Below are positions 26,924 through 35,569 of a DNA stretch of 64,000 nt, piece by piece. The position numbers and the translations under genes were made by a program. Numbering within the stretch: position 1 is the stretch's first letter; every line of letters begins with the position of its first letter. Source of the stretch: Pseudomonas sp. MN1F. Its GTDB lineage: Bacteria > Pseudomonadota > Gammaproteobacteria > Pseudomonadales > Pseudomonadaceae. Location: NCBI RefSeq assembly GCF_009391885.1, contig NZ_VZII01000011.1, forward strand, positions 1 through 64,000. Direction: 5' to 3'. The notes beneath the pieces were generated by a model. The model was given only the letters and a program-made list of their open reading frames with translations, was not told the DNA's origin and made no database searches.

Positions 26924-29581
26924 ATGCGTACCGAACAACCGCAAGTGATCTACCTCAAGGATTACCAGGCGCCCGAGTACCTGATCGACGAGACGCACCT
27001 GACCTTCGAGCTGTTCGAGGACCACACCCTGGTCCACGCGCAACTGGTCATGCGCCGCAACCCGGCACGCGGTGCCGGCTTGCCGCCGCTGGAGCTGGAC
27101 GGCCAGCAGCTGGAGCTGCTGCGCGCTTCGCTGGACGACCAGGAACTGCAGCCGGGCGACTACCAGCTCGACGCCGACAGCCTGATCGTGCAACCCAAGG
27201 CTGAACGCTTCACCCTCGACACCAGTGTGAAGATCCACCCGGAGAGCAACACCGCGCTGGAAGGCCTGTACAAGTCCGGCAAGATGTTCTGCACCCAGTG
27301 CGAGGCCGAGGGCTTCCGCAAGATCACCTACTACCTCGACCGCCCGGACGTGATGAGCACGTTCACCACCACGGTGATTGCCGAACAGCATCGCTACCCG
27401 GTGCTGCTCAGCAACGGCAACCCGATCGGCAGCGGGCCGGCAGAAGATGGCCGGCACTGGGCGACCTGGGAAGACCCGTTCATGAAGCCGGCCTACCTGT
27501 TCGCGCTGGTGGCCGGTGACCTGTGGTGCGTCGAAGACAGTTTTACCCGCCAGTCCGGCCGCGACGTGACCCTGCGCATCTATGTCGAGCCCGAGAACAT
27601 CGACAAGTGCGACCACGCCATGGTCAGCCTGAAGAAGTCGATGCGCTGGGATGAGGAAGTCTATGGTCGCGAGTACGACCTGGACATCTTCATGATCGTC
27701 GCGGTCAACGACTTCAACATGGGCGCCATGGAAAACAAGGGCCTGAACATCTTCAATTCGAGCTGCGTGCTGGCCCGCGCCGAGACCGCCACCGATGCCG
27801 CCCACCAGCGCGTCGAGGGTGTGGTCGCCCACGAGTACTTCCATAACTGGTCGGGCAACCGGGTGACCTGCCGCGACTGGTTCCAGCTGTCGCTGAAAGA
27901 AGGTTTTACGGTGTTCCGCGATGCCGAGTTCAGCGCCGACATGAACTCGCGCACGGTCAAGCGCATCGAGGACGTCGCCTACCTGCGCACCCACCAGTTC
28001 GCCGAAGATGCCGGCCCCATGGCCCACCCGGTGCGCCCGGACAGCTTCATCGAGATCTCCAACTTCTACACCCTGACCGTGTACGAGAAGGGTGCCGAAG
28101 TGGTGCGCATGGTGCGCACCCTGCTGGGCGCCGAGGGCTTCCGCAAGGGCAGCGACCTGTACTTCGAGCGCCACGATGGCCAGGCCGTGACCACCGATGA
28201 CTTCATCAAGGCCATGGAAGACGCCAACGGCGTCGACCTCACCCAGTTCAAGCGCTGGTACAGCCAGGCCGGTACTCCGCGGCTGGACGTCAGCGAAGCC
28301 TATGACGCGGCCGCGCAGACCTACAGCCTGACCTTCCGCCAGAGCTGCCCGCAGACCCCGGACAAGGCCCAGAAGCTGCCGTTCGTGATCCCGGTCGAAC
28401 TGGGCCTGCTCGATGCCGAGGGCAACGACCTGCCGCTGCAACTGGCCGGCGAAGGCTCGGCTGCCGGGACTTCCCGCGTGCTGTCGGTGACCGAAGCCGA
28501 GCAGACCTTCACCTTCCAGGGCATCGCGGCCAAGCCGCTGCCGTCGCTGCTGCGCGGTTTCAGCGCGCCGGTCAAGCTGAGCTTCCCGTACGACCGCGAT
28601 CAGCTGATGTTCCTCATGCAGCACGACAGCGACGGCTTCAACCGCTGGGAAGCGGGCCAGCAGCTGTCGGTGCAGGTGCTGCAGGAGCTGATCGGCCAGC
28701 ATCAGCGTGGCGAAGCGCTGAAGCTCGACCAGCGTCTCATCAGTGCGCTCGGTACCGTGCTGGGCAACGAGGCACTGGACCCCGCCATGGTCGCCGAAAT
28801 GCTCTCGCTGCCAGGTGAGGCCTACCTGACCGAAATCAGCCAGGTGGCCGACGTCGATGCCATCCACGCCGCCCGCGAGTTCGCCCGCCAGCAGATCGCC
28901 GCGCAGTTGTTCGACGCCCTGTGGGCGCGCTACCAGGCCAACCGCGAAGTGTCGCGCAGCACCGCCTATGTGGCCGCTGCCGAACACTTCGCCCGCCGCA
29001 GCCTGCAGAACATTGCCCTGTCGTACCTGATGCAGAGCGGCAAGCCGCAGGTGCTGGAGGCGACCCTGGAGCAGTTCGAGCACTGTGACAACATGACCGA
29101 GCGCCTGACCGCGCTGGCCGTGCTGGTCAACTCGCCGTTCGAGGCTGAGCGCGCCAAGGCGCTGGAGAGCTTTGCCGAGCACTTCAAGGACAACCCGCTG
29201 GTCATGGACCAGTGGTTCAGCGTGCAGGCCGCCAGCACGCTGCCGGGCGGGCTGGCGCGGGTCAAGGCGCTGATGCAGCACCCGGCGTTCACCCTGAAGA
29301 ACCCGAACAAGGTGCGGGCGCTGGTCGGTGCCTTTGCCGGGCAGAACCTGGTCAACTTCCATGCTGCCGATGGTTCGGGCTATCGCTTCCTGGCGGACCT
29401 GGTGATCGAGCTGAATGCGCTGAACCCGCAGATCGCTTCGCGTCAACTGGCACCGCTGACCCGCTGGCGCAAGTATGACGATGCGCGCCAGGTGCTGATG
29501 AAGGGCGAGCTGGAGCGGATTCTCGCTTCTGGTGAGCTGTCCAGCGATGTGTATGAAGTGGTGAGCAAGAGCCTGGCGTAA
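26924..29581 (+). CDS. pepN: Aminopeptidase N (M1 family)
   Basis: An 885-residue cytosolic zinc aminopeptidase removing N-terminal residues from peptides. The exopeptidase motif GAMEN is at 267-271 and the zinc-binding HEYFH at 303-307 (HExxH), followed by the third ligand in FRDAEFSAD. Length and domain order match E. coli PepN (870). Ribosome-binding AAAGGA precedes the ATG. Last gene of the nadK operon, ended by a strong terminator. Confidence 0.97.
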   Translation: MRTEQPQVIYLKDYQAPEYLIDETHLTFELFEDHTLVHAQLVMRRNPARGAGLPPLELDGQQLELLRASLDDQELQPGDYQLDADSLIVQPKAERFTLDTSVKIHPESNTALEGLYKSGKMFCTQCEAEGFRKITYYLDRPDVMSTFTTTVIAEQHRYPVLLSNGNPIGSGPAEDGRHWATWEDPFMKPAYLFALVAGDLWCVEDSFTRQSGRDVTLRIYVEPENIDKCDHAMVSLKKSMRWDEEVYGREYDLDIFMIVAVNDFNMGAMENKGLNIFNSSCVLARAETATDAAHQRVEGVVAHEYFHNWSGNRVTCRDWFQLSLKEGFTVFRDAEFSADMNSRTVKRIEDVAYLRTHQFAEDAGPMAHPVRPDSFIEISNFYTLTVYEKGAEVVRMVRTLLGAEGFRKGSDLYFERHDGQAVTTDDFIKAMEDANGVDLTQFKRWYSQAGTPRLDVSEAYDAAAQTYSLTFRQSCPQTPDKAQKLPFVIPVELGLLDAEGNDLPLQLAGEGSAAGTSRVLSVTEAEQTFTFQGIAAKPLPSLLRGFSAPVKLSFPYDRDQLMFLMQHDSDGFNRWEAGQQLSVQVLQELIGQHQRGEALKLDQRLISALGTVLGNEALDPAMVAEMLSLPGEAYLTEISQVADVDAIHAAREFARQQIAAQLFDALWARYQANREVSRSTAYVAAAEHFARRSLQNIALSYLMQSGKPQVLEATLEQFEHCDNMTERLTALAVLVNSPFEAERAKALESFAEHFKDNPLVMDQWFSVQAASTLPGGLARVKALMQHPAFTLKNPNKVRALVGAFAGQNLVNFHAADGSGYRFLADLVIELNALNPQIASRQLAPLTRWRKYDDARQVLMKGELERILASGELSSDVYEVVSKSLA

Positions 29582-29594
29582 GCCTGGTAGACCT

Positions 29595-29621
29595 GGGGCC
29601 GCAAAGCGGCCCCGGTTTTTT
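29595..29621 (+). terminator. pepN operon terminator
   Basis: Stem GGGGCCGC / GCGGCCCC with an AAA loop, followed by GG and six T residues, 13 bases after the pepN stop. Confidence 0.88.
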
Positions 29622-29651
29622 GGCGGTTAACAAAACATAACGTCCCGTTCG

Positions 29652-29681
29652 TTGTAATCGCGCAACCTTCCCCGATACGAT
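29652..29681 (+). promoter_or_regulatory. Possible promoter of the YCF48-MMPL operon
   Basis: TTGTAA, an 18-base spacer and TACGAT lie in the gap after the pepN terminator, 70 bases before the next start. A match by eye only. Confidence 0.35.
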
Positions 29682-29750
29682 CCCCTCAAGCCTCTAACAC
29701 AGGCTTTTCACAGCACAGACCCACCAAGAAGAACACAACAGGGGATGGTC

Positions 29751-30791
29751 ATGAAGCAGCGGGTGATGACGCAGGCCAGGCGTGGTGCCTGGCCATTGGC
29801 GGCCGGCGCGATGCTGGCGCTGGCACTGGGGATGTGGGCCGACAGCGCGCAGGCCGCTGCTGCCGATGAATACTCGACCGAATCAGCCAAGGCCAGCCAG
29901 AGCCTGCTGATCGGCGCCGCCCATGCCGGCAAGCGCCTGGTGGTGGTCGGTGATCGCGGCCACATTCTGTTCTCCGACGACCAGGGCAGCACCTGGACCC
30001 AGGCCCGGGTGCCCACCCGGCAACTGCTCACCGCCGTGTTCTTCCTCGACGACAAGCGTGGCTGGGCAGTCGGTCACGATGCGCAGATCCTCGCCAGCAG
30101 CGACGGTGGCGCCACCTGGAGCAAGCAGTTCGAAGACCTTTCCCGTGAAGCGCCGCTGCTGGATGTCACCTTCCTCGACGCCCAGCACGGCTTTGCCGTG
30201 GGTGCCTACGGCGCGCTGCTGGAAACCCGCGATGGCGGCCAGCACTGGCAGGACATTGCCGAACGCCTGGACAACCCCGACCAGCTGCACCTCAACGGTA
30301 TTAGCCGGGTGCGCGATGCCGGGCTGTTCATCGTCGGCGAGCAGGGCGGCATGTACCGCTCCAGCGACGACGGCCAGACCTGGAGCAAGGTTCAGGGCCC
30401 ATACGAGGGGTCGTTGTTCGGTGTGATCGCTACCGCCAAGCCGAATACGCTGTTGGCGTACGGCCTGCGCGGCAACCTGTTCCGCTCGACCGACTTCGGT
30501 GACAGCTGGCAACCGATCGCGCTCAAGGCCGCCCGTGGCGAGCTCGAATTCGGCCTGGCAGGCGCTACGCTTGTCGAGGATGGCAGCCTGGTGCTGGTCG
30601 GCAATGGCGGCAGCGTGCTGCGCAGCACCGATGATGGCCAGACCTTCAGTGTCTACAACCGCAGCGACCGCATCGCCCTGGCCGGTGTCAGTGGCCTGGC
30701 CAATGGCGGTTTGCTACTGGTAGGGCAGGGTGGTGTGCACCTGGCCAACGCCGAAGGTGCAGAGCCGGCGGCCAAGGAGGTGCGTCCATGA
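29751..30791 (+). CDS. Exported YCF48/BNR-repeat beta-propeller protein
   Basis: A 346-residue exported protein. The ATG at 29751 has AGGGG 6 bases upstream; the ATG at 29745 is too close to that site. A Tat-like or long Sec signal (TQARRGAWPLAAGAMLALALG ending SAQAAAAD) is followed by six BNR/Asp-box repeats: DDQGSTW, SDGGATW, RDGGQHW, SDDGQTW, TDFGDSW, TDDGQTF. The fold should be a periplasmic beta-propeller of the YCF48/HCF136 type. It is translationally coupled to an MMPL transporter (ATGA overlap), and this pairing implies a shared envelope function. Confidence 0.88.
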   Translation: MKQRVMTQARRGAWPLAAGAMLALALGMWADSAQAAAADEYSTESAKASQSLLIGAAHAGKRLVVVGDRGHILFSDDQGSTWTQARVPTRQLLTAVFFLDDKRGWAVGHDAQILASSDGGATWSKQFEDLSREAPLLDVTFLDAQHGFAVGAYGALLETRDGGQHWQDIAERLDNPDQLHLNGISRVRDAGLFIVGEQGGMYRSSDDGQTWSKVQGPYEGSLFGVIATAKPNTLLAYGLRGNLFRSTDFGDSWQPIALKAARGELEFGLAGATLVEDGSLVLVGNGGSVLRSTDDGQTFSVYNRSDRIALAGVSGLANGGLLLVGQGGVHLANAEGAEPAAKEVRP

Positions 30792-33187
30792 CCAGCAGGG
30801 AGAGCATCACCATGCACCCACACCATCAGGACAAGGCCACGCTGCTCGAACGCCTGATCTTCAACAACCGTCCGGTGGTCATCGCCCTGTGCCTGCTGGT
30901 CAGCATCTTCCTGTTCTGGCAGGCCACGCAGATCCGCCCCTCGACCAGCTTCGAGAAGATGATCCCGCTGCAGCACCCGTTCATCGAACAGATGATGGAG
31001 CACCGCAACGACCTGGCCAACCTCGGCAACACCGTGCGCATCTCGGTCGAGGCGGTCAATGGCGATATCTTCGACAAGGACTACATGGAAACGCTGCGGC
31101 AGATCCACGACGAGGTGTTCTACATCCCCGGGGTCGATCGCGCCGGCCTCAAGTCGCTGTGGAGCCCCAGCGTGCGCTGGAGCGAGGTCACCGAGGAGGG
31201 CTTCTCTGGTGGCGAGGTGATCCCCAATACCTACAACGGCTCCCAGGACAGCCTCGACACCCTGCGCGACAACGTGCTCAAGTCTGGCCAGGTCGGGCGC
31301 CTGGTGGGCAACAACTTCAAGTCCAGCATCGTCGACGTGCCGCTGCTGGAAAGCTTCCCTGACCCGCAAGACCCCGGCAAGCAGGTCAAACTGGATTACC
31401 AGCAGTTCTCGCACCAGCTGGAAGAGAAGATTCGCGACAAGTTCCAGGCACAGAACCCCAACGTGAAGATCCACATCATCGGCTTCGCCAAGAAGGTCGG
31501 CGACCTGATCGACGGCCTGGTGATGGTGGCGATGTTCTTCGGCGTGGCCCTGGTGATCACCTGGATCCTGTTGTACTGGTTCACCTGGTGCATCCGCAGC
31601 ACCATCGCCGTGCTCATCACCACCCTGGTGGCGGTGGTCTGGCAGCTGGGCCTGATGCATGCGGTGGGCTTCGGCCTGGACCCGTATTCGATGCTGGTAC
31701 CCTTCCTGATCTTCGCCATCGGCATTTCCCACGGCGTGCAGAAGATCAACGGCATCGCCTTGCAGTCCAGTGACGCCGACAATGCCCTGACCGCCGCCCG
31801 GCGCACCTTCCGCCAGCTGTTCCTGCCGGGGATGATCGCCATCCTCGCCGATGCCGTGGGCTTCATCACCTTGCTGATCATCGACATCGGCGTGATCCGC
31901 GAGCTGGCCATCGGCGCGTCCATCGGCGTGGCGGTGATCGTGTTCACCAACCTGATCCTGCTGCCGGTGGCGATTTCCTACGTCGGCATCAGCAAAAAGG
32001 CCATCGAGCGCAGCAAGAAAGACGCGACCCGCGAGCACCCGTTCTGGCGCCTGCTGTCGAACTTCGCCAGCGCCAAGGTGGCCCCGGTATCCATCACCCT
32101 GGCGCTGATCGCCTTCGCCGGCGGCCTGTGGTACAGCCAAAACCTGAAGATCGGCGACCTTGACCAGGGCGCGCCGGAGCTACGCCCCGACTCGCGCTAC
32201 AACCAGGACAACAACTTCATCATCAGCAACTACTCGACCAGTTCCGATGTGCTGGTAATCATGGTCAAGACGCCGGCGGAAAGCTGCTCGATCCATTCGA
32301 CCATGGCGCCGATCGACGAGCTGATGTGGACCATGCAGAACACCCCTGGTGTGCAGTCGGCGATCTCCCTGGTGACCGTGTCCAAGCAGGTGATCAAGGG
32401 CATGAACGAGGGCAGCCTGAAGTGGGAGACCCTGTCGCGCAACCCGGACATCCTCAACAACTCCATCGCCCGCGCTGACGGCCTGTACAACGCCGACTGC
32501 TCGCTGGCGCCCGTGCTGGTGTTCCTCAACGACCACAAGGCCGAGACCCTGGAACGTGTCACCGCTGTGGCCAAGGCGTTTGCCGACAGCCACGACAAGG
32601 AGGGCCTGCAGTTCCTGCTGGCGGCAGGCAACGCCGGGATCGAGGCGGCCACCAACGAGGTGATCAAGTCGGCCGAGCTGACCATCCTGATCCTGGTCTA
32701 CCTGTGCGTGGCGGTGATGTGCATGATCACCTTCCGCTCGTTCGCCGCGACCCTGTGCATTGTCCTGCCGTTGGTGCTGACCTCGGTGCTGGGCAATGCG
32801 CTGATGGCGTTCATGGGCATCGGTGTCAAGGTGGCCACCTTGCCGGTGGTGGCCTTGGGCGTGGGCATTGGCGTGGACTACGGCATCTACATCTACAGCC
32901 GCCTGGAAAGCTTCCTGCGGGCCGGCCTGCCGTTGCAGGAGGCTTACTACCAGACCCTGCGTTCGACCGGCAAGGCGGTGCTGTTCACCGGCCTGTGCCT
33001 GGCGATCGGCGTGTGCACCTGGATCTTCTCGGCGATCAAGTTCCAGGCCGACATGGGGCTGATGCTGACCTTCATGCTGCTGTGGAACATGTTCGGTGCG
33101 CTGTGGCTGCTGCCGGCGCTGGCGCGGTTCCTGATCAAGCCGGAGAAGATGGTGGGCAAGGCGGGCGGTTCGATCTTCGCCCATTGA
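30788..33187 (+). CDS. RND-superfamily (MMPL) transporter
   Basis: A 799-residue inner-membrane exporter of the MMPL/hydrophobe-amphiphile class. Two repeats each have one helix, a large periplasmic loop and five helices: for example IALCLLVSIFLFW, then GLVMVAMFFGVALVITWILLYW, with sterol-sensing-like FAIGISHGVQKING in the first and ALGVGIGVDYGIYIYSRLES in the second. The start has AAGGAGG 7 bases upstream and overlaps the YCF48 stop. In pseudomonads such transporters often accompany DUF1329 and DUF1302 lipid-envelope proteins; these partners are absent here. Substrate probably hydrophobic. Confidence 0.9.
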   Translation: MTSRESITMHPHHQDKATLLERLIFNNRPVVIALCLLVSIFLFWQATQIRPSTSFEKMIPLQHPFIEQMMEHRNDLANLGNTVRISVEAVNGDIFDKDYMETLRQIHDEVFYIPGVDRAGLKSLWSPSVRWSEVTEEGFSGGEVIPNTYNGSQDSLDTLRDNVLKSGQVGRLVGNNFKSSIVDVPLLESFPDPQDPGKQVKLDYQQFSHQLEEKIRDKFQAQNPNVKIHIIGFAKKVGDLIDGLVMVAMFFGVALVITWILLYWFTWCIRSTIAVLITTLVAVVWQLGLMHAVGFGLDPYSMLVPFLIFAIGISHGVQKINGIALQSSDADNALTAARRTFRQLFLPGMIAILADAVGFITLLIIDIGVIRELAIGASIGVAVIVFTNLILLPVAISYVGISKKAIERSKKDATREHPFWRLLSNFASAKVAPVSITLALIAFAGGLWYSQNLKIGDLDQGAPELRPDSRYNQDNNFIISNYSTSSDVLVIMVKTPAESCSIHSTMAPIDELMWTMQNTPGVQSAISLVTVSKQVIKGMNEGSLKWETLSRNPDILNNSIARADGLYNADCSLAPVLVFLNDHKAETLERVTAVAKAFADSHDKEGLQFLLAAGNAGIEAATNEVIKSAELTILILVYLCVAVMCMITFRSFAATLCIVLPLVLTSVLGNALMAFMGIGVKVATLPVVALGVGIGVDYGIYIYSRLESFLRAGLPLQEAYYQTLRSTGKAVLFTGLCLAIGVCTWIFSAIKFQADMGLMLTFMLLWNMFGALWLLPALARFLIKPEKMVGKAGGSIFAH

Positions 33188-33193
33188 TGTATC

Positions 33194-33220
33194 CCCGAGG
33201 GCCGCAACGCGGCCCTCGGG
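33194..33220 (+). terminator. Terminator hairpin after the MMPL gene
   Basis: Perfect 12-bp stem CCCGAGGGCCGC / GCGGCCCTCGGG with an AAC loop, 6 bases after the stop. The following T-run is poor (TTAT). Confidence 0.7.
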
Positions 33221-33254
33221 TTATACTGCCCGCTCATTTTTGATCGGTATCCCC

Positions 33255-33545
33255 ATGTCCCCCCTCGCCACCGCCCTCGCATCCTGCGACATGCTCCTGA
33301 TCGACGGCCTGCACGCCTTCGACTTCACCTGCGACGAGTCCGGCCTGACCATCGAGTGTATGGATGGCCGCCAGCGTCGCCGCTGGTCCTTCACCCCTGA
33401 GCAGATCGCTGCCGCCGTCGGTGCCAATGATCAATGGCAACTCAACGATGTCCAGGGCGAGCATCGTCTAGTCTGTATGAGTGCCTTTCGCGCCCCGGAT
33501 GAAGACGACGATGAACCGGATCTGGACGAGCCTGCTGACCGCTAG
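33255..33545 (+). CDS. Small hypothetical protein (DUF5629-like)
   Basis: A 96-residue protein with start ATG at 33255 (MSPLATALASCDMLLIDGLHAF); a TTG 5 codons earlier is less likely. The sequence DGRQRRRWSFTPEQI and an acidic tail (EDDDEPDLDEP) fit the Pseudomonas DUF5629 family as I recall it. No signal peptide. It overlaps the lactonase gene by 35 bases, so expression may be coupled. Function unknown. Confidence 0.7.
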   Translation: MSPLATALASCDMLLIDGLHAFDFTCDESGLTIECMDGRQRRRWSFTPEQIAAAVGANDQWQLNDVQGEHRLVCMSAFRAPDEDDDEPDLDEPADR

Positions 33546-34641
33546 CCTGATGAGCCTGACAATCACCGCCCACGCCGCCACGTTGCTGGTGGGCAGCTAC
33601 ACCGATGGCCAGAGCCAGGGCATCTACCGCTACACGTTCGACAGCAAGACGGGGCAGATCGACCCAACGCCGCAGCAGGTGGTCAAGAGCGTCAGCCCGT
33701 CGTGGCTGGTGCTGTCGGCCGACCAGCGTCAGTTGTTCGCAGTCAATGAAACCCGCAACGGCCATGTCAGCAGCTTCAGCGTCAGCGCCAAGGGCGAGAT
33801 CAAGCCGCTGAACCAGGTGGCCAGCCGTGGCGACGAGCCGACCCACGCCAGCCTCAGCCGCGACCAGCGCTACCTGTTCGTCGCCAACTACGCCGTCGCG
33901 CCCGACCCGGGCGGCAGCCTGGTGGTGATCCCGGTGGCCAAGGACGGCAAGCTCAAGGACGTGGTGCAGCAGCTGCGGCACAAGCCCAGTGGCGTCAACC
34001 CCGAGCGCCAGGCCGGGGCCCACGTTCATTCGCTGGTGTTGTCACCGAATGGCCTGCACCTGTATGCCTGCGACCTGGGTGCCGACAAGGTATTCATCTA
34101 TCGCTACGACGGCGCCAGTGTCGATCACCCGTTGAGCCCGGCGATCCCGGCTTCGGTGGACCTGCCGCCCGGAAGCGGGCCGCGTCATCTGCTGTTCGAT
34201 GCCAAGGGCCAGCATGCCTACCTGACGCTGGAAATGAGCGGCGAAGTGGTGATGTTCGACGTCAAGGACGATGCTTTGCTGGAACGTCAGCGCCTGCCGC
34301 TGAGCGACCAGCAGGACGCCGCCGCCAAGGCCTCGGGTGGCCTGCACCTGTCGGCGGACGGGCGCTTCCTGTATGTCAGCAACCGCGGCACGGCTAACCA
34401 GATCGTGGTGTTCAGCGTGGGCAAGGCCGATGGCCAGCTGACCTTCCTGCAGCGCCGCTCGGTGGAAGGCGACCACCCGCGGGAGTTCGCCCTGGACCCG
34501 AGCGACAACTTCCTGCTGGTGGCCAACCAGAAGAGCAACCAGATCGTGGTCATGCGCCGCGACCCGCGCAGCGGCAAGCTGGGTGAGACGGTGCAGGCCT
34601 TCAGCCAGGATGCGCCTTCGGATCTCAAGTTCATCGAGTGA
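33511..34641 (+). CDS. Exported lactonase-family beta-propeller (6-phosphogluconolactonase-like)
   Basis: A 376-residue protein starting at the ATG at 33511 (GAAG 6 bases upstream; GTG 33481 and ATG 33499 are alternatives). A signal peptide (LLTASLMSLTITAHAAT) directs export. The rest is a seven-bladed propeller of the YbhE/Pgl lactonase family: LLVGSYTDGQSQGIYRY, DEPTHASLSRDQRYLFVANY, AGAHVHSLVLSPNGLHLY, GSGPRHLLFD, DHPREFALDPSDNFLLVANQ. Export argues against a cytosolic pentose-phosphate role; the substrate is likely an external sugar lactone, an inference. Confidence 0.88.
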   Translation: MNRIWTSLLTASLMSLTITAHAATLLVGSYTDGQSQGIYRYTFDSKTGQIDPTPQQVVKSVSPSWLVLSADQRQLFAVNETRNGHVSSFSVSAKGEIKPLNQVASRGDEPTHASLSRDQRYLFVANYAVAPDPGGSLVVIPVAKDGKLKDVVQQLRHKPSGVNPERQAGAHVHSLVLSPNGLHLYACDLGADKVFIYRYDGASVDHPLSPAIPASVDLPPGSGPRHLLFDAKGQHAYLTLEMSGEVVMFDVKDDALLERQRLPLSDQQDAAAKASGGLHLSADGRFLYVSNRGTANQIVVFSVGKADGQLTFLQRRSVEGDHPREFALDPSDNFLLVANQKSNQIVVMRRDPRSGKLGETVQAFSQDAPSDLKFIE

Positions 34642-34779
34642 GGCTTGCTACAAGGACTATCGATACGGGTAATAATCCTTACCAGCGCAATGAATTTCTG
34701 CGGGCGACCTCAGCGGCGTAAGTTTGACCCAAGGCCCAAGCGGCTGAACGTCAAACCACTCCAGTCGAGGTCAGCCATC

Positions 34780-34956
34780 ATGAACTTCAATCTCTTCCCC
34801 GTGATTGCCGCATCCGCCATCTCCGCGTCTGTCGTGCTGCCGGCCCATGCCCATGCCGACAGCAGCAAGACCACGGCCACCCACAGCTACACCGAGCAGT
34901 ACCTGCGTCAGAGCGCCCATTTCCATGCGGCCTTGAGTGGCAAGCACAGCCACTGA
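34780..34956 (+). CDS. Small secreted His-rich hypothetical protein
   Basis: A 58-residue protein with GAGG 9 bases before its ATG. A signal peptide (MNFNLFPVIAASAISASVVL) ends at PAHAHADSS; the mature part has seven His (SKTTATHSYTEQYL, SAHFHAAL, KHSH). Not recognised. The His content would suit metal binding, but nothing else supports that. The 138-base gap upstream holds a weak palindrome GGTAA-TAATCC-TTACC at 34668-34683. Confidence 0.6.
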   Translation: MNFNLFPVIAASAISASVVLPAHAHADSSKTTATHSYTEQYLRQSAHFHAALSGKHSH

Positions 34957-34975
34957 CCCAACCCACTTACAGGGT

Positions 34976-35569
34976 TCACTTGGCCATCACTGACTTGAAC
35001 AGCTGCGACGCCAACCACCCCTCCAGCCAGCTCCGCACTCGCGGATAAGCCGCCTCGGCGAACCACAGCGGTTCGACCCCGGCAAACTGGCGCATCAGGG
35101 GCAACAGCGCGGCATCGGCAAGGCTCGGGTGATCGGCCAGCAAGTACGGCCTGCCTTCGAGCAACTGTTCAAGCGCCGCCAACCAGGCTTCGGCCTGCTG
35201 GCGATAGTGCTCGCGTGAGTACTCCGGGTAGCGCTCGGCGTACTTGTACAGGTTCACCTGCGCCTTGAACGTGCTGTCGTTGCGGGCAATCAGCGCCTCG
35301 GCGTGCTGCGCGGCGGCCGGGTCGGCTTGCAGGCGCCAGTCCTGTGGGTCGTTCTGTTCGAGCGCCCAACGCATGATGTCCAGGCTCTCTTCCAGTACAC
35401 CGGTACCGGTATCCAGCACCGGCACCGTGCCTTTGGGCGACAAGGCCAGCAGCTCTGCCGGCTTGTTCTTCATCGCCACCTCGACGATCTCCACCGCACA
35501 GCCGGCATAGCGCAGCGCCAGGCGCGCACGCATCGCCCACGGGCAACGGCGGAACGAGTAGAGGATCAC
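34976..35569 (-). CDS. Glutathione S-transferase family protein
   Basis: A 197-residue GST. The GTG at 35569 is chosen because GGAGG lies 7 bases upstream and it overlaps the sbcC stop as GTGA; a GTG two codons earlier sits on the ribosome-binding site. The thioredoxin-like N-domain has ILYSFRRCPWAMRARLAL with the candidate active-site Cys and KGTVPVLDTGTGVLEESLDIM (cis-Pro and glutathione-binding ES). The C-terminal helical domain includes YLLADHPSLADAALLPL. Coupled to sbcDC by overlap. Confidence 0.9.
   Translation of the reverse strand: MILYSFRRCPWAMRARLALRYAGCAVEIVEVAMKNKPAELLALSPKGTVPVLDTGTGVLEESLDIMRWALEQNDPQDWRLQADPAAAQHAEALIARNDSTFKAQVNLYKYAERYPEYSREHYRQQAEAWLAALEQLLEGRPYLLADHPSLADAALLPLMRQFAGVEPLWFAEAAYPRVRSWLEGWLASQLFKSVMAK

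Noticed and set aside
26864..29446. 860-codon minus-strand ORF opposite pepN
   Set aside because: Antisense shadow; pepN on the plus strand has intact GAMEN and HExxH motifs.
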